A stretch of 13,764 nucleotides of DNA from Thermococci archaeon (lineage in GTDB: Archaea > Methanobacteriota_B > Thermococci > Thermococcales > Thermococcaceae). The stretch covers positions 1-13,764 of the forward strand of contig QMUB01000005.1 of assembly GCA_003663695.1 (NCBI GenBank), given 5' to 3'. The translations under genes were made by a program, and so were the position numbers. The first letter of the stretch is position 1. Each line of letters starts with the position of its first letter. The notes beneath the pieces are model-generated. The model made no database searches and had not been told where the DNA came from. It was given only the letters and a program-made list of their open reading frames with translations. This document shows positions 1 through 6,030 of the stretch, in pieces.

Positions 1-189
1 CAGTGCTGGAGAGAGCTAATGAGAGTTCTGGATACCCCAAGAGATAACTATAAAAAGAAATACACGGAGATTATGATGCGCCGGGTGCTGGGAAGAAGTT
101 TTATCTATGAAAGAGAGCTCCATGCAATTTTGGGGCCCTTACGAAGGGCAGTTGAAGAGCTTAAGAGGTGTAAACATGCTGACGATTGA
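1..189 (+). CDS. 3' end of an unidentified gene (partial)
   Basis: Frame 1 is open from the window edge to a TGA at 187-189 and gives the last 62 residues of a protein. The fragment is basic and probably helical (for example YKKKYTEIMMRRVLGRS, then a Leu/Arg-rich tail ending KRCKHADD). It has no membrane segment and no motif I recognise, so I give no function. Codon use resembles that of the neighbouring genes. It overlaps the chosen ogt start by 14 bases, and the SD of ogt lies inside it. This suggests it is the upstream member of an operon with ogt and the TPR-like gene. The 5' end is outside the window, so its length and domains are unknown. Confidence 0.65.
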   Translation, partial: QCWRELMRVLDTPRDNYKKKYTEIMMRRVLGRSFIYERELHAILGPLRRAVEELKRCKHADD

Positions 190-703
190 GTCATTTGAAG
201 TTAAGGGGCGTAAAATGTGGATAGCAGTCATCCACAATGGAAAGATCCATGGAATAATTTTTTCGCTTGATGGGAGGGATTTTCTCGATGAGAGGCTGAA
301 AAACTTGACATCATTCCTGATCAAAAGAGATGTCACGATCGATCTCAAAGAAGGGGAGAGTGAACTTCCAGAGATTATTTTTAGGACAATTATCGGGGAA
401 ATGGATAATAAAGAGGCATTCAAACTTCTGAGCCTCAGAGGATTAACTCCTTTTGAGCGGAAAGTTTATGAGGTACTAACAAAAAAGGTTAAACGTGGGG
501 AAGTGATAAGCTACAAAGGACTGGCAGATATAGTAAAAACCTCACCGAGAGCCATTGGAGGAGCCATGAAGAGAAATCCCTATCCAATAGTGGTTCCCTG
601 TCACAGGGTTGTCTCATCAAATGGTATTGGTTACTACACGCCAAAAATTGAATATAAAAAATTCCTGCTCGAAATAGAGGGGGTGGAAAAGTGGACAAGC
701 TGA
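176..703 (+). CDS. ogt: Methylated-DNA--protein-cysteine methyltransferase (O6-alkylguanine-DNA alkyltransferase)
   Basis: This suicide DNA-repair protein moves the alkyl group from O6-alkylguanine to its own cysteine. The 175-residue product carries the family active site PCHRV at residues 141-145, with acceptor Cys142. Just before it is the helix-turn-helix/Arg-finger stretch SPRAIGGAMKRNPYP (about 123-137, finger Arg125). The N-terminal half (1-85) is the variable RNase-H-like domain, and the C-terminal half (90-170) is the conserved DNA-binding catalytic domain. Length and ending (EIEGVEKWTS) match the roughly 174-residue thermococcal MGMT as I remember it. I chose ATG 176 because GAGGTG (165-170) sits 5 bases before it. 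An in-frame ATG at 107 would add 23 atypical residues and overlap the upstream gene by 83 bases. The gene overlaps the next one by 13 bases, which suggests translational coupling. No promoter of its own is visible. Confidence 0.95.
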   Translation: MLTIESFEVKGRKMWIAVIHNGKIHGIIFSLDGRDFLDERLKNLTSFLIKRDVTIDLKEGESELPEIIFRTIIGEMDNKEAFKLLSLRGLTPFERKVYEVLTKKVKRGEVISYKGLADIVKTSPRAIGGAMKRNPYPIVVPCHRVVSSNGIGYYTPKIEYKKFLLEIEGVEKWTS

Positions 704-1692
704 AAGCTTACATAATAGGATTCCTCATCCTAGTTTTAGCGATAGCAGCAGGCATAATATACAAATGGGGCTTCTTGACGCTTATAAGGATTGTATTAAG
801 CCTTGGATTCCTTGGAGTAACATTGATGCTCGCTTTCTTTCTAGCGCTAACGCTCTATGCCGAGAGCTGGAAGTATGGGGCCTATCTCGTTATCCCAACA
901 GCTCTAAGCGCCTACGCCACATATTTAAGTGCAACATGGCAGAATCTTAAAATCGTGGGAGGGATAATAGTCCTCTTCGTTCTGGGACTGGTTTTCGGGA
1001 TATGGTACATAAGCGAACCGGATTTGGGTTTAATGGACAGATTCAAGAGTGCAGAAAGCCTCGAAAGATCAGGAAATTACAAAGCGGCGGCTAGGAAGTA
1101 TGAGAAGAAAGGAAACTATCTGAAAGCAGCTGAGATGTATGAAAAGCTTGGATGGATGGAAAGTGCAGCATGGGCTTATGAAAAGGCGGAGAAGTATGAA
1201 AAAGCAGCCGAGATCTATGAGAAGCTCTATGAGAAAGAGAAGGATACATACTATCTCAAGGAAGCCCATGAATACTGGAAAAAGGCAGGAGATATGGAGC
1301 GTGCCGCTAAAGCCCTTGAGCAGTATGCCGAGGAAGAACCGTGGTTCTGGGAGGACGTGGCTGAACTTTATGAGGATCTTAGGATGGAAGATAAGGCTAG
1401 AGAGGCTTGGGAAAAAGCTTTAAAGTATTATGAAGGTGAAGCCAAAGAAGAGGGTGTTTTCTGGGAGGATGTTGGAAACATAGCGCACAAACTCGGGAAT
1501 GAAGAGCTCGCCCGTGAGGCATACGAAAAGTTCCTTGAATACTGCATCAAAGAAGCGGAAGAAGATCCTATGTGGTGGAAGCATGTAGCAGAAGCATATG
1601 AATATCTCGGCGATAAGGAGAAGGCAGAAGACGCAAAGAGGAAGTATGAAGAATATAGAAAACAGATAATGAAGGGTTCTGAAGAAACTTAA
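691..1692 (+). CDS. Membrane-anchored TPR-like repeat protein
   Basis: The product has 333 residues. The N-terminal third is hydrophobic, with about four predicted membrane segments (5-24, 27-55, 63-81, 88-107). The rest is a charged, Tyr/Trp-rich helical repeat domain (118-325), probably a protein-binding scaffold. Two repeat classes are visible. Residues 128-179 hold four tandem 13-residue units of the type GNYxKAAEMYEKL. Residues 214-327 hold three 38-residue units in which Trp220, Trp258 and Trp296 recur exactly. The start is GTG 691 with an SD-like GAGGGGGTGG just before it, and it overlaps the end of ogt by 13 bases. The partner and cellular role cannot be read from sequence. Overlap with ogt suggests co-transcription but need not mean a shared function. 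The side of the membrane facing the repeats is also undetermined. Confidence 0.85.
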   Translation: MDKLKAYIIGFLILVLAIAAGIIYKWGFLTLIRIVLSLGFLGVTLMLAFFLALTLYAESWKYGAYLVIPTALSAYATYLSATWQNLKIVGGIIVLFVLGLVFGIWYISEPDLGLMDRFKSAESLERSGNYKAAARKYEKKGNYLKAAEMYEKLGWMESAAWAYEKAEKYEKAAEIYEKLYEKEKDTYYLKEAHEYWKKAGDMERAAKALEQYAEEEPWFWEDVAELYEDLRMEDKAREAWEKALKYYEGEAKEEGVFWEDVGNIAHKLGNEELAREAYEKFLEYCIKEAEEDPMWWKHVAEAYEYLGDKEKAEDAKRKYEEYRKQIMKGSEET

Positions 1693-1735
1693 CCCTTTTT
1701 ATTAACAGATTTCACTTCAAATTTGTTTTTTCTCC
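1693..1735 (+). terminator. T-rich terminator after the TPR-like gene
   Basis: Directly after the TAA stop come the tracts CCCTTTTTATTAA and then TTTGTTTTTTCTCCTTTC. T-runs without a strong hairpin are the usual form of archaeal intrinsic terminators. The next gene is convergent, so a stop is expected here. Confidence 0.55.
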
Positions 1736-1815
1736 TTTCAAAGCGCCATTTCTCTATAGTCCTGACAAAGGGACATCTCTTTCTCTATTTAGCAAGGAAC
1801 TCCTTGATCATGACA

Positions 1816-1868
1816 CCAACCATAAAAATAGGAAAGAGGCTTTAAAAAGCAAATTATGAAGGAAAATT
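1816..1868 (-). terminator. T-rich terminator after the class III PLP enzyme gene
   Basis: Read on the minus strand, the stop codon is followed by TTTTCCTTC, then GCTTTTTAAAGCC (a small stem, GCTTT/AAAGC, over a T-run) and then CCTATTTTTATGG. These are successive pyrimidine tracts typical of Thermococcales transcript ends. It closes the symporter-PLP enzyme operon. Confidence 0.5.
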
Positions 1869-1870
1869 CA

Positions 1871-3250
1871 TTAATGCCACGTAACCGTTCTGTGCACCAC
1901 CTTCCCCGCTAAGGCATCTTTCAAAGCCTGCTCCATTATCTCCAAGCCTTTTTCAGCCTGTTCCTTCGTAATTACGAGTGGAGGTGTTATCCTTATCACG
2001 TTTCCAAACATGCCATAGCTCGGAAGTATCAAACCTAGTTCAAAAGCCCTCCAGCATATTTTTCCTGTAAGCTCCGGATCAGGTGCTCCATTGCTCTTTA
2101 TTATCTCAACACCATTCATCAAGCCCATTCCCCGCACATCTCCGATAACCTCGTAACGCTCCATCATCTCGTGGAGACGCTTTCTGATGAACTCTCCTAC
2201 TTTATTGACATTTTCGAGTATCTTTTCTTCCTCTATTATCTTGAGAGTAGCATAGGCAGCTGCTGAGATCACGGGATTTGCTGCAGGGGTTAAGAGGGCA
2301 CTTCCGCTGGTCATGTCCATAAGTTTCGCTTTTCCTATAACTCCACTTAGTCCCATCCCACTTGCAACGCCCTTTCCAAAGGCTATGAAATCGGGTTCAA
2401 CTTCAAAATGTTCGCTTGCAAACCATTTGCCCGTTCTCCCGATGCCCGTTTGAACCTCATCCATCGCTAGGAGGATTCCATGCTCCTCAAGAACTCCCTT
2501 CAACTCACTAAAGAAGTTCTTGGGGGGAACCACTATTCCACCATCGCCCTGAATAGGCTCCGCAATTAAAACACTCACTTCATCCGGGGGAACTACATGG
2601 GCAAGTACGTAGTGCTCCAGATAATCAAGGAAAGCATTTATAAGATCTGCAGGATTCTCATACCCATTTATTCCCCATGGATTACGGTAGGGATTTGGAT
2701 ATGGAACCCAAACCACGTTGGGCACCATTGGGGAAAAACCCCTCTTCTGAGAGCTCTGAAATGCCGCTATGGAAGTTGCTCCATAGGTTTGTCCGTGATA
2801 TGCCCCTATGAAGGCGATAAACCACGGTTTTCTCGTGGCAAAACGCGCAATTTTCATTGTTAAATCCATTGCATCACTTCCACTGAGCCCGAAGAGAATC
2901 TTTGCATCCCTTATGGGAGCTTTTTCAGCCAAAATCTCAGCAACTTCTATAGCCCTCTTGCTATACGTGTAACCTATCATCGAATGCTGTATCTTTTTCA
3001 CTTGTTCTTGAACTTCCTTTACTAGTTTTGGATGAGCATACCCAGTTGAAGCCGCAGCAGCGCCGGCTAAAAAGTCTATGAAGACATTCCCATCCACATC
3101 CTCTATCAATGCCCCATAACCTCTCTCCGGGACGACCGGGAAGAGCTTGACACCAAGCCCCTGAGAAACAACCTTCTTCTCACGCTCAATGAGCTCCTTT
3201 GCCTTAGGCCCCGGAGGCTTAACCACAATCTTAGGATACTCAAAACTCAT
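1871..3250 (-). CDS. Class III PLP-dependent aminotransferase-fold enzyme (aminotransferase or amino-acid racemase)
   Basis: The 459-residue product is a fold-type I PLP enzyme of the ornithine/GABA aminotransferase group. Visible landmarks are the phosphate-loop motif GLSGSDA (121-127), the cofactor-stacking YHG (151-153), the pyridine-binding Asp in MDEVQTGIGRTG (Asp264) and the Schiff-base lysine in FGKGVASG (Lys293). The length is normal for the family. Some thermococcal members are annotated as 4-aminobutyrate or ornithine aminotransferases, and others have been shown to be amino-acid racemases; sequence alone does not separate these. ATG 3250 has GGAGGGAG a few bases upstream. The gene lies 39 bases downstream of an Na+/alanine-type symporter on the same strand, so alanine or a similar small amino acid is a reasonable inferred substrate. 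The family call is firm; the exact reaction is open. Confidence 0.9.
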   Translation of the reverse strand: MSFEYPKIVVKPPGPKAKELIEREKKVVSQGLGVKLFPVVPERGYGALIEDVDGNVFIDFLAGAAAASTGYAHPKLVKEVQEQVKKIQHSMIGYTYSKRAIEVAEILAEKAPIRDAKILFGLSGSDAMDLTMKIARFATRKPWFIAFIGAYHGQTYGATSIAAFQSSQKRGFSPMVPNVVWVPYPNPYRNPWGINGYENPADLINAFLDYLEHYVLAHVVPPDEVSVLIAEPIQGDGGIVVPPKNFFSELKGVLEEHGILLAMDEVQTGIGRTGKWFASEHFEVEPDFIAFGKGVASGMGLSGVIGKAKLMDMTSGSALLTPAANPVISAAAYATLKIIEEEKILENVNKVGEFIRKRLHEMMERYEVIGDVRGMGLMNGVEIIKSNGAPDPELTGKICWRAFELGLILPSYGMFGNVIRITPPLVITKEQAEKGLEIMEQALKDALAGKVVHRTVTWH

Positions 3251-3262
3251 AGAACTCCCTCC

Positions 3263-3287
3263 AAAATTGTTAGAAAAAAGGAAAAGG
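3263..3287 (-). terminator. Possible partial terminator between symporter and PLP enzyme genes
   Basis: On the minus strand, right after the symporter TAA, the 39-base gap contains the pyrimidine run CGCCTTTTCCTTTTTTC. This resembles the T-tracts used for termination in Thermococcales. Because the next gene is co-directional with its own SD and has no clear TATA box in the gap, leaky termination that lowers downstream expression is more likely than a full stop. Confidence 0.35.
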
Positions 3288-3289
3288 CG

Positions 3290-4837
3290 TTATGGATTGG
3301 CGGCTATAAATTCGTTCGTGTACTTCTTGATGACGGTGTACAGCACCACCAGCCCGAGCAGGTTGGGTATGGCCATTAGACCGTTCATCATGTCCGAGAA
3401 TGTCCAAACATTCTCCAGGACCGTTGTTGCACCGATGTATATGAAGATCACCCAGAGTATGTTGTAGATAAGGTGAAGCCTTGGATAGAGTTTTGCGAAT
3501 TTCTCGGGATCTTTCTCAAGCCATTTCGCCAAGTACATTATGTTCTGTCTTCCATAGAAGTTCCATGCAAGAACCGTTGAGTAGGCGAAGAGGATAACAC
3601 CTATAACGACCATGACCTCACCGACATGTCCAAATGCCCTTGCAAAGGCTTCCTGGGTCAAAGCGGTGCTTGTCTTACCTGTCTGCCATGCACCCGTAGC
3701 AACGATTGAAATTCCCGTGAGTGAACAGATTATAATCGTATCAATGAATGGACCCAGCATTGCAACGTGTGCCTGTCTCGATGGGTTGTCTGTCCTAGCA
3801 GCGGCGTGTGCCATACTCGCTGTTCCAAGTCCTGCCTCGTTGGAGAATAGACCTCTGGCAACACCCCATCTTATAACTGTACCAACAGCACCACCGGCAA
3901 CAGCCTTTCCTGTGAAAGCGTCTCTAAATATTAAGGCTATTGCACTTGGCAAGTGTCCCGCGTATTTTATCCATACGCCAACTGCAAAGATGAAGTAGAC
4001 TATTGCCATGAAGGGAACCAGAGCCTCTGTGAATTCACCTATCCTTTTAATTCCACCGATGGTAACGATGAACGTTAGGATTGCAAAGGCTAGGCCAGTT
4101 GCCCAGAACGGAACATGGAATGCCACGTTCATTCCAAGTGCCAGAGAGTTTGATTGAGTCATGTTTCCAATACCAAAAGCTGCAATTGCTGCAAACATGG
4201 AGAATAGGATTCCAAGAACTTTCCCTACCGATGCCATGGCATGCCCTCTCGCAAGGTAGTATGCAAGTATCAGGAACAGTAGTGCTATTATGTAGGCTAT
4301 TATCATTAATCCTCCACCGAGTTTTGTGGCATCGTATCCTATAAATGCAGCAAATATCAACACAAATATTGTTGCTAAGTACCTTGCATTTGGTGATATT
4401 TCAGCTTCTTTAAATCCTTTTTCCAGAGCATTGAAAGAACCTCCAATCATTGTTCCGTCGGGGAGTTTGCCCCTAAATGCAACTCCTAAGAGACCTTCTG
4501 AATATCTGGTGGCCATACCGACCGCAGCAGTCACCCACATCCAAAACAGAGCACCAGGACCACCATGGTAGATTGCCGTTGCAACACCAGCTATGTTACC
4601 TATACCTACGGTTCCTGCAATAGTAGCCATCAATGCCTGGAATGGCGTAATATCCCCTTCACCCTGCTTCTTCCTTCCTTGGAAAAGGGTAAAGCGAATA
4701 GACCACCCAAGACGTCTAAGTTGGATTCCCCCCAGTACTATACTAAGGAAAAGCCCTGTACCAACAAGTAAAATCATTATGGGAGGACCCCAAACTATAC
4801 CATCAAGCCAGTTTATAAAATCCATTACTGCACCCAT
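3290..4837 (-). CDS. Sodium/alanine symporter, AGCS family
   Basis: The product is a multi-pass transporter of 515 residues (roughly 10-11 hydrophobic segments). It is predicted to bring alanine, glycine or a similar small amino acid into the cell with Na+. The family signature GGPGALFWMWVTAAVG lies at residues 92-107, preceded by the conserved GTVGIGNIAGVATAIY stretch. ATG 4837 is chosen because GGGAGGTG lies 5 bases upstream. A longer reading frame from 4936 would add 33 charged, Cys-containing residues not expected in this family, with the SD inside it. The gene is first in a minus-strand pair with a class III PLP enzyme. Both an AT-rich promoter region and a divergent sRNA/coiled-coil unit lie upstream. 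The family is certain; the substrate and the driving ion (Na+ or H+) are inferred from the family. Confidence 0.94.
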   Translation of the reverse strand: MGAVMDFINWLDGIVWGPPIMILLVGTGLFLSIVLGGIQLRRLGWSIRFTLFQGRKKQGEGDITPFQALMATIAGTVGIGNIAGVATAIYHGGPGALFWMWVTAAVGMATRYSEGLLGVAFRGKLPDGTMIGGSFNALEKGFKEAEISPNARYLATIFVLIFAAFIGYDATKLGGGLMIIAYIIALLFLILAYYLARGHAMASVGKVLGILFSMFAAIAAFGIGNMTQSNSLALGMNVAFHVPFWATGLAFAILTFIVTIGGIKRIGEFTEALVPFMAIVYFIFAVGVWIKYAGHLPSAIALIFRDAFTGKAVAGGAVGTVIRWGVARGLFSNEAGLGTASMAHAAARTDNPSRQAHVAMLGPFIDTIIICSLTGISIVATGAWQTGKTSTALTQEAFARAFGHVGEVMVVIGVILFAYSTVLAWNFYGRQNIMYLAKWLEKDPEKFAKLYPRLHLIYNILWVIFIYIGATTVLENVWTFSDMMNGLMAIPNLLGLVVLYTVIKKYTNEFIAANP

Positions 4838-4916
4838 ACAAACACCTCCCAGATATTGTTTCATTGAAGTTCCTGAGAGTTCACTAAAGCAGGTATACTG
4901 ACGTCGATGTACTTTA

Positions 4917-4955
4917 CAAATATAATTTAAATCCACTTCACTTATTTAAGGTTTA
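4917..4955 (-). promoter_or_regulatory. Candidate promoter region of the symporter operon
   Basis: The minus strand here carries two TATA-like sequences, CCTTAAATAAG (around 4943-4953) and GGATTTAAATTATATTTG (around 4917-4934). The second would place a transcript start near 4900 and a leader of about 60 bases. I cannot tell which is used. Confidence 0.35.
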
Positions 4956-5011
4956 TGGAATATTGTTTGACTATTAAACATATGAAAAAGAATTTATGCA
5001 AAATTTTCGAG

Positions 5012-5024
5012 GCAATTTATAAAT
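5012..5024 (+). promoter_or_regulatory. TATA box of the sRNA / coiled-coil unit
   Basis: GCAATTTATAAAT contains a good archaeal TATA box (TTTATAAAT, 5016-5024). A start 25-28 bases beyond its centre falls at about 5045-5048, exactly where the closing stem of the predicted box C/D sRNA begins (5046). The agreement of two independent signals supports both. Confidence 0.6.
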
Positions 5025-5045
5025 ACCCCATTTACCAAGAACTAT

Positions 5046-5104
5046 CTGGAATGATGAGTCTGGAGCCCACTGATATGATGAAGATGTTTCGCGGGGCTGA
5101 CCGG
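5046..5104 (+). ncRNA. Box C/D guide sRNA (predicted 2'-O-methylation guide)
   Basis: All parts of an archaeal C/D sRNA are present in order: box C ATGATGA (5051-5057), a 12-nt guide GTCTGGAGCCCA (5058-5069), box D' CTGA (5070-5073), a 4-nt spacer, box C' ATGAAGA (5078-5084), a 12-nt guide TGTTTCGCGGGG (5085-5096), and box D CTGA (5097-5100). CTGG (5046-5049) can pair with CCGG (5101-5104) to close the C/D kink-turn. Equal 12-nt guides and a 3-5 nt D'-C' gap are the norm in Pyrococcus and Thermococcus. Such RNAs bind L7Ae, Nop5 and fibrillarin and direct methylation of the target nucleotide paired five bases upstream of D or D'. An overlapping ATGATGA (5075-5081) could serve as an alternative C' box but would give an irregular 15-nt guide. 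Targets are predicted only; see findings. Confidence 0.8.
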
Positions 5105-5112
5105 TGTTAAAG

Positions 5113-5376
5113 ATGCTGAAGGAAAGAATATGCAAGGATCTCTATGAAGAAATTGAGAGGCTTGAAAAATCCATAATCGAGCTTGAGGATGAGGTTATCC
5201 AACTTAAAGCCCAAATTCAAGCCAAAACAGAGGAGGTTAATAATCTAGCCATAGAAAATGAGAATTTGCGATACAAGCTTGAGAGACTTCAGAAAACGTA
5301 TGCTCAGATGGTTGAAATCCTCAAAAAGATGAAATTTCCCATAATACTCCTCGATGAGGATGACGAACAGAGGTGA
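5113..5376 (+). CDS. Small coiled-coil protein, function unknown
   Basis: The product has 87 residues and is nearly all helix. A heptad-like pattern of Leu/Ile with many Glu, Lys and Gln runs from about residue 9 to 70 (for example IERLEKSIIELEDEVIQLKA). A short hydrophobic step, KFPIILL, and a very acidic tail, DEDDEQR, follow. There is no membrane segment and no known catalytic motif. It is probably a dimeric coiled coil or an adaptor. I chose ATG 5113 because GGTG (5103-5106) lies 6 bases upstream; GTG 5104 is an in-frame alternative that would add three residues. The SD overlaps the 3' closing stem of the upstream sRNA, so sRNA maturation and translation of this gene may compete. I cannot name a family. 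Confidence 0.75.
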   Translation: MLKERICKDLYEEIERLEKSIIELEDEVIQLKAQIQAKTEEVNNLAIENENLRYKLERLQKTYAQMVEILKKMKFPIILLDEDDEQR

Positions 5377-5398
5377 TATCTCCATAGGGCATATAGGC

Positions 5399-5413
5399 GT
5401 AAGGCTTAAATAA
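5399..5413 (+). promoter_or_regulatory. Candidate TATA element upstream of the two-pass membrane protein
   Basis: GTAAGGCTTAAATAATT contains the TATA-like TTAAATAA. It would start a transcript near 5433 and give a leader of about 100 bases that includes the hairpin at 5506-5522. A second AT-rich box, CTAAAAATAAAC (5488-5499), would instead give a leader of about 15 bases. Sequence alone does not decide between them. Confidence 0.3.
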
Positions 5414-5505
5414 TTGAAGTACGTTAATAACTGATGAATCTAAAATCTATTCTCAGACCCCCTACGAATCAGATGGCTAGAATAACGCTAAAAATAAACT
5501 TTTAG

Positions 5506-5522
5506 CTGCAACAGAGTTGCAG
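5506..5522 (+). repeat. Perfect inverted repeat just upstream of a start codon
   Basis: CTGCAAC-AGA-GTTGCAG is a perfect 7-bp stem with a 3-base loop. Its 3' arm ends in the first bases of the purine-rich SD region (AGGGGG, 5521-5526), 12 bases before ATG 5535. It could be a leader hairpin limiting ribosome access or, if transcription starts downstream of it, a DNA operator. Confidence 0.5.
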
Positions 5523-5534
5523 GGGGAAGGAGCA

Positions 5535-5900
5535 ATGGGAAAACTAGTCAATGCTGTGCTGATACTCTTGATTATCATAGCAGTATTCCATCTCAATCTC
5601 GGCTATTACATAGTTAGAGGATTCCATGGAGGCCAAAATAACGAGTTCATGACAGTGACTCTAAATGAGAGCGAGGTTGTAACTGCCTCCGTAAATGAAA
5701 CTACACCCCGCGTCCTAACAGCCATTGAAAAGGGCCAAGATGCTCTCTTCAACATTGCATATCATCTGGATTCAATGGCTTCACAGCTGCCCCTAAATGA
5801 TGTCACAAGCACCCTCGCTTCAGTAGCAACAGCCATCGTTCTCATAATAGTGCCTCTTCTAATCCTGACCCACCTTATAGTGAGCATCGCGGTCAGATGA
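5535..5900 (+). CDS. Small two-pass membrane protein, function unknown
   Basis: The product has 121 residues. A hydrophobic segment lies at about 4-24 (LVNAVLILLIIIAVFHLNLG) and a second at about 94-118. They flank a loop of roughly 70 polar residues that includes two N-glycosylation sequons (N44-E-S and N54-E-T). The loop may lie outside the cell, but topology is not proven. No enzyme motif is seen. ATG 5535 is preferred: AGGGGG lies 8 bases upstream, and a TTG start at 5517 would add only MQGEGA and place the SD within the coding region. It stands alone between the coiled-coil gene and alaS, with a T-rich terminator after it. It is probably lineage-restricted. Confidence 0.65.
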   Translation: MGKLVNAVLILLIIIAVFHLNLGYYIVRGFHGGQNNEFMTVTLNESEVVTASVNETTPRVLTAIEKGQDALFNIAYHLDSMASQLPLNDVTSTLASVATAIVLIIVPLLILTHLIVSIAVR

Positions 5901-5903
5901 TAA

Positions 5904-5926
5904 CTGGTTTTTGTTTTTATATTTTA
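5904..5926 (+). terminator. T-rich terminator after the two-pass membrane protein
   Basis: CTGGTTTTTGTTTTTATATTTTA follows the TGA stop within a few bases. Repeated T-runs of this kind are typical archaeal terminators. Confidence 0.5.
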
Positions 5927-6008
5927 GAAGCGGTACTGTCAGGATAACGGGGCATCACCACCGCGAGAGATGGCTTCTTTTTCTGAAGAATCATCAAAAA
6001 CTCAAACC

Positions 6009-6023
6009 CTAACAGTATGTTAG
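6009..6023. promoter_or_regulatory. 15-bp perfect dyad upstream of the alaS promoter (candidate operator)
   Basis: CTAACA-GTA-TGTTAG is a perfect inverted repeat with 6-bp arms. It lies 7 bases upstream of the candidate BRE/TATA of alaS (6031-6046). That is a usual place for an archaeal activator site, but the binding protein, if any, is unknown. Confidence 0.35.
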
Positions 6024-6030
6024 AAGCAAA

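Noticed and set aside
107..175. Longer ogt reading frame starting at ATG 107
   Set aside because: It overlaps the upstream gene by 83 bases and lacks a good SD. ATG 176 has GAGGTG at proper spacing and gives the family's usual length.
3612..3998. Antisense open frames within the symporter gene
   Set aside because: They are low-complexity shadows of a hydrophobic coding sequence, with no SD and no recognisable domain.
4838..4936. 33-residue N-terminal extension of the symporter
   Set aside because: It is charged and Cys-containing, and it includes the strong SD GGGAGGTG for ATG 4837. It is probably leader sequence.
5104..5112. GTG 5104 as start of the coiled-coil gene
   Set aside because: It lies in the sRNA's 3' stem and has no clear SD, whereas ATG 5113 has GGTG 6 bases upstream. 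It remains possible.
5431..5479. Second box C/D-like RNA (CTGATGA at 5431-5437)
   Set aside because: Box C lacks the purine start and no CTGA box D follows at a suitable distance. The nearby CTCAG and CAGATGG are not valid boxes.
5936..5998. Box C/D-like motifs on the minus strand (TTGATGA, GTGATGC, CCTGA)
   Set aside because: No D' box, irregular spacing and a C' mismatch. Probably chance.
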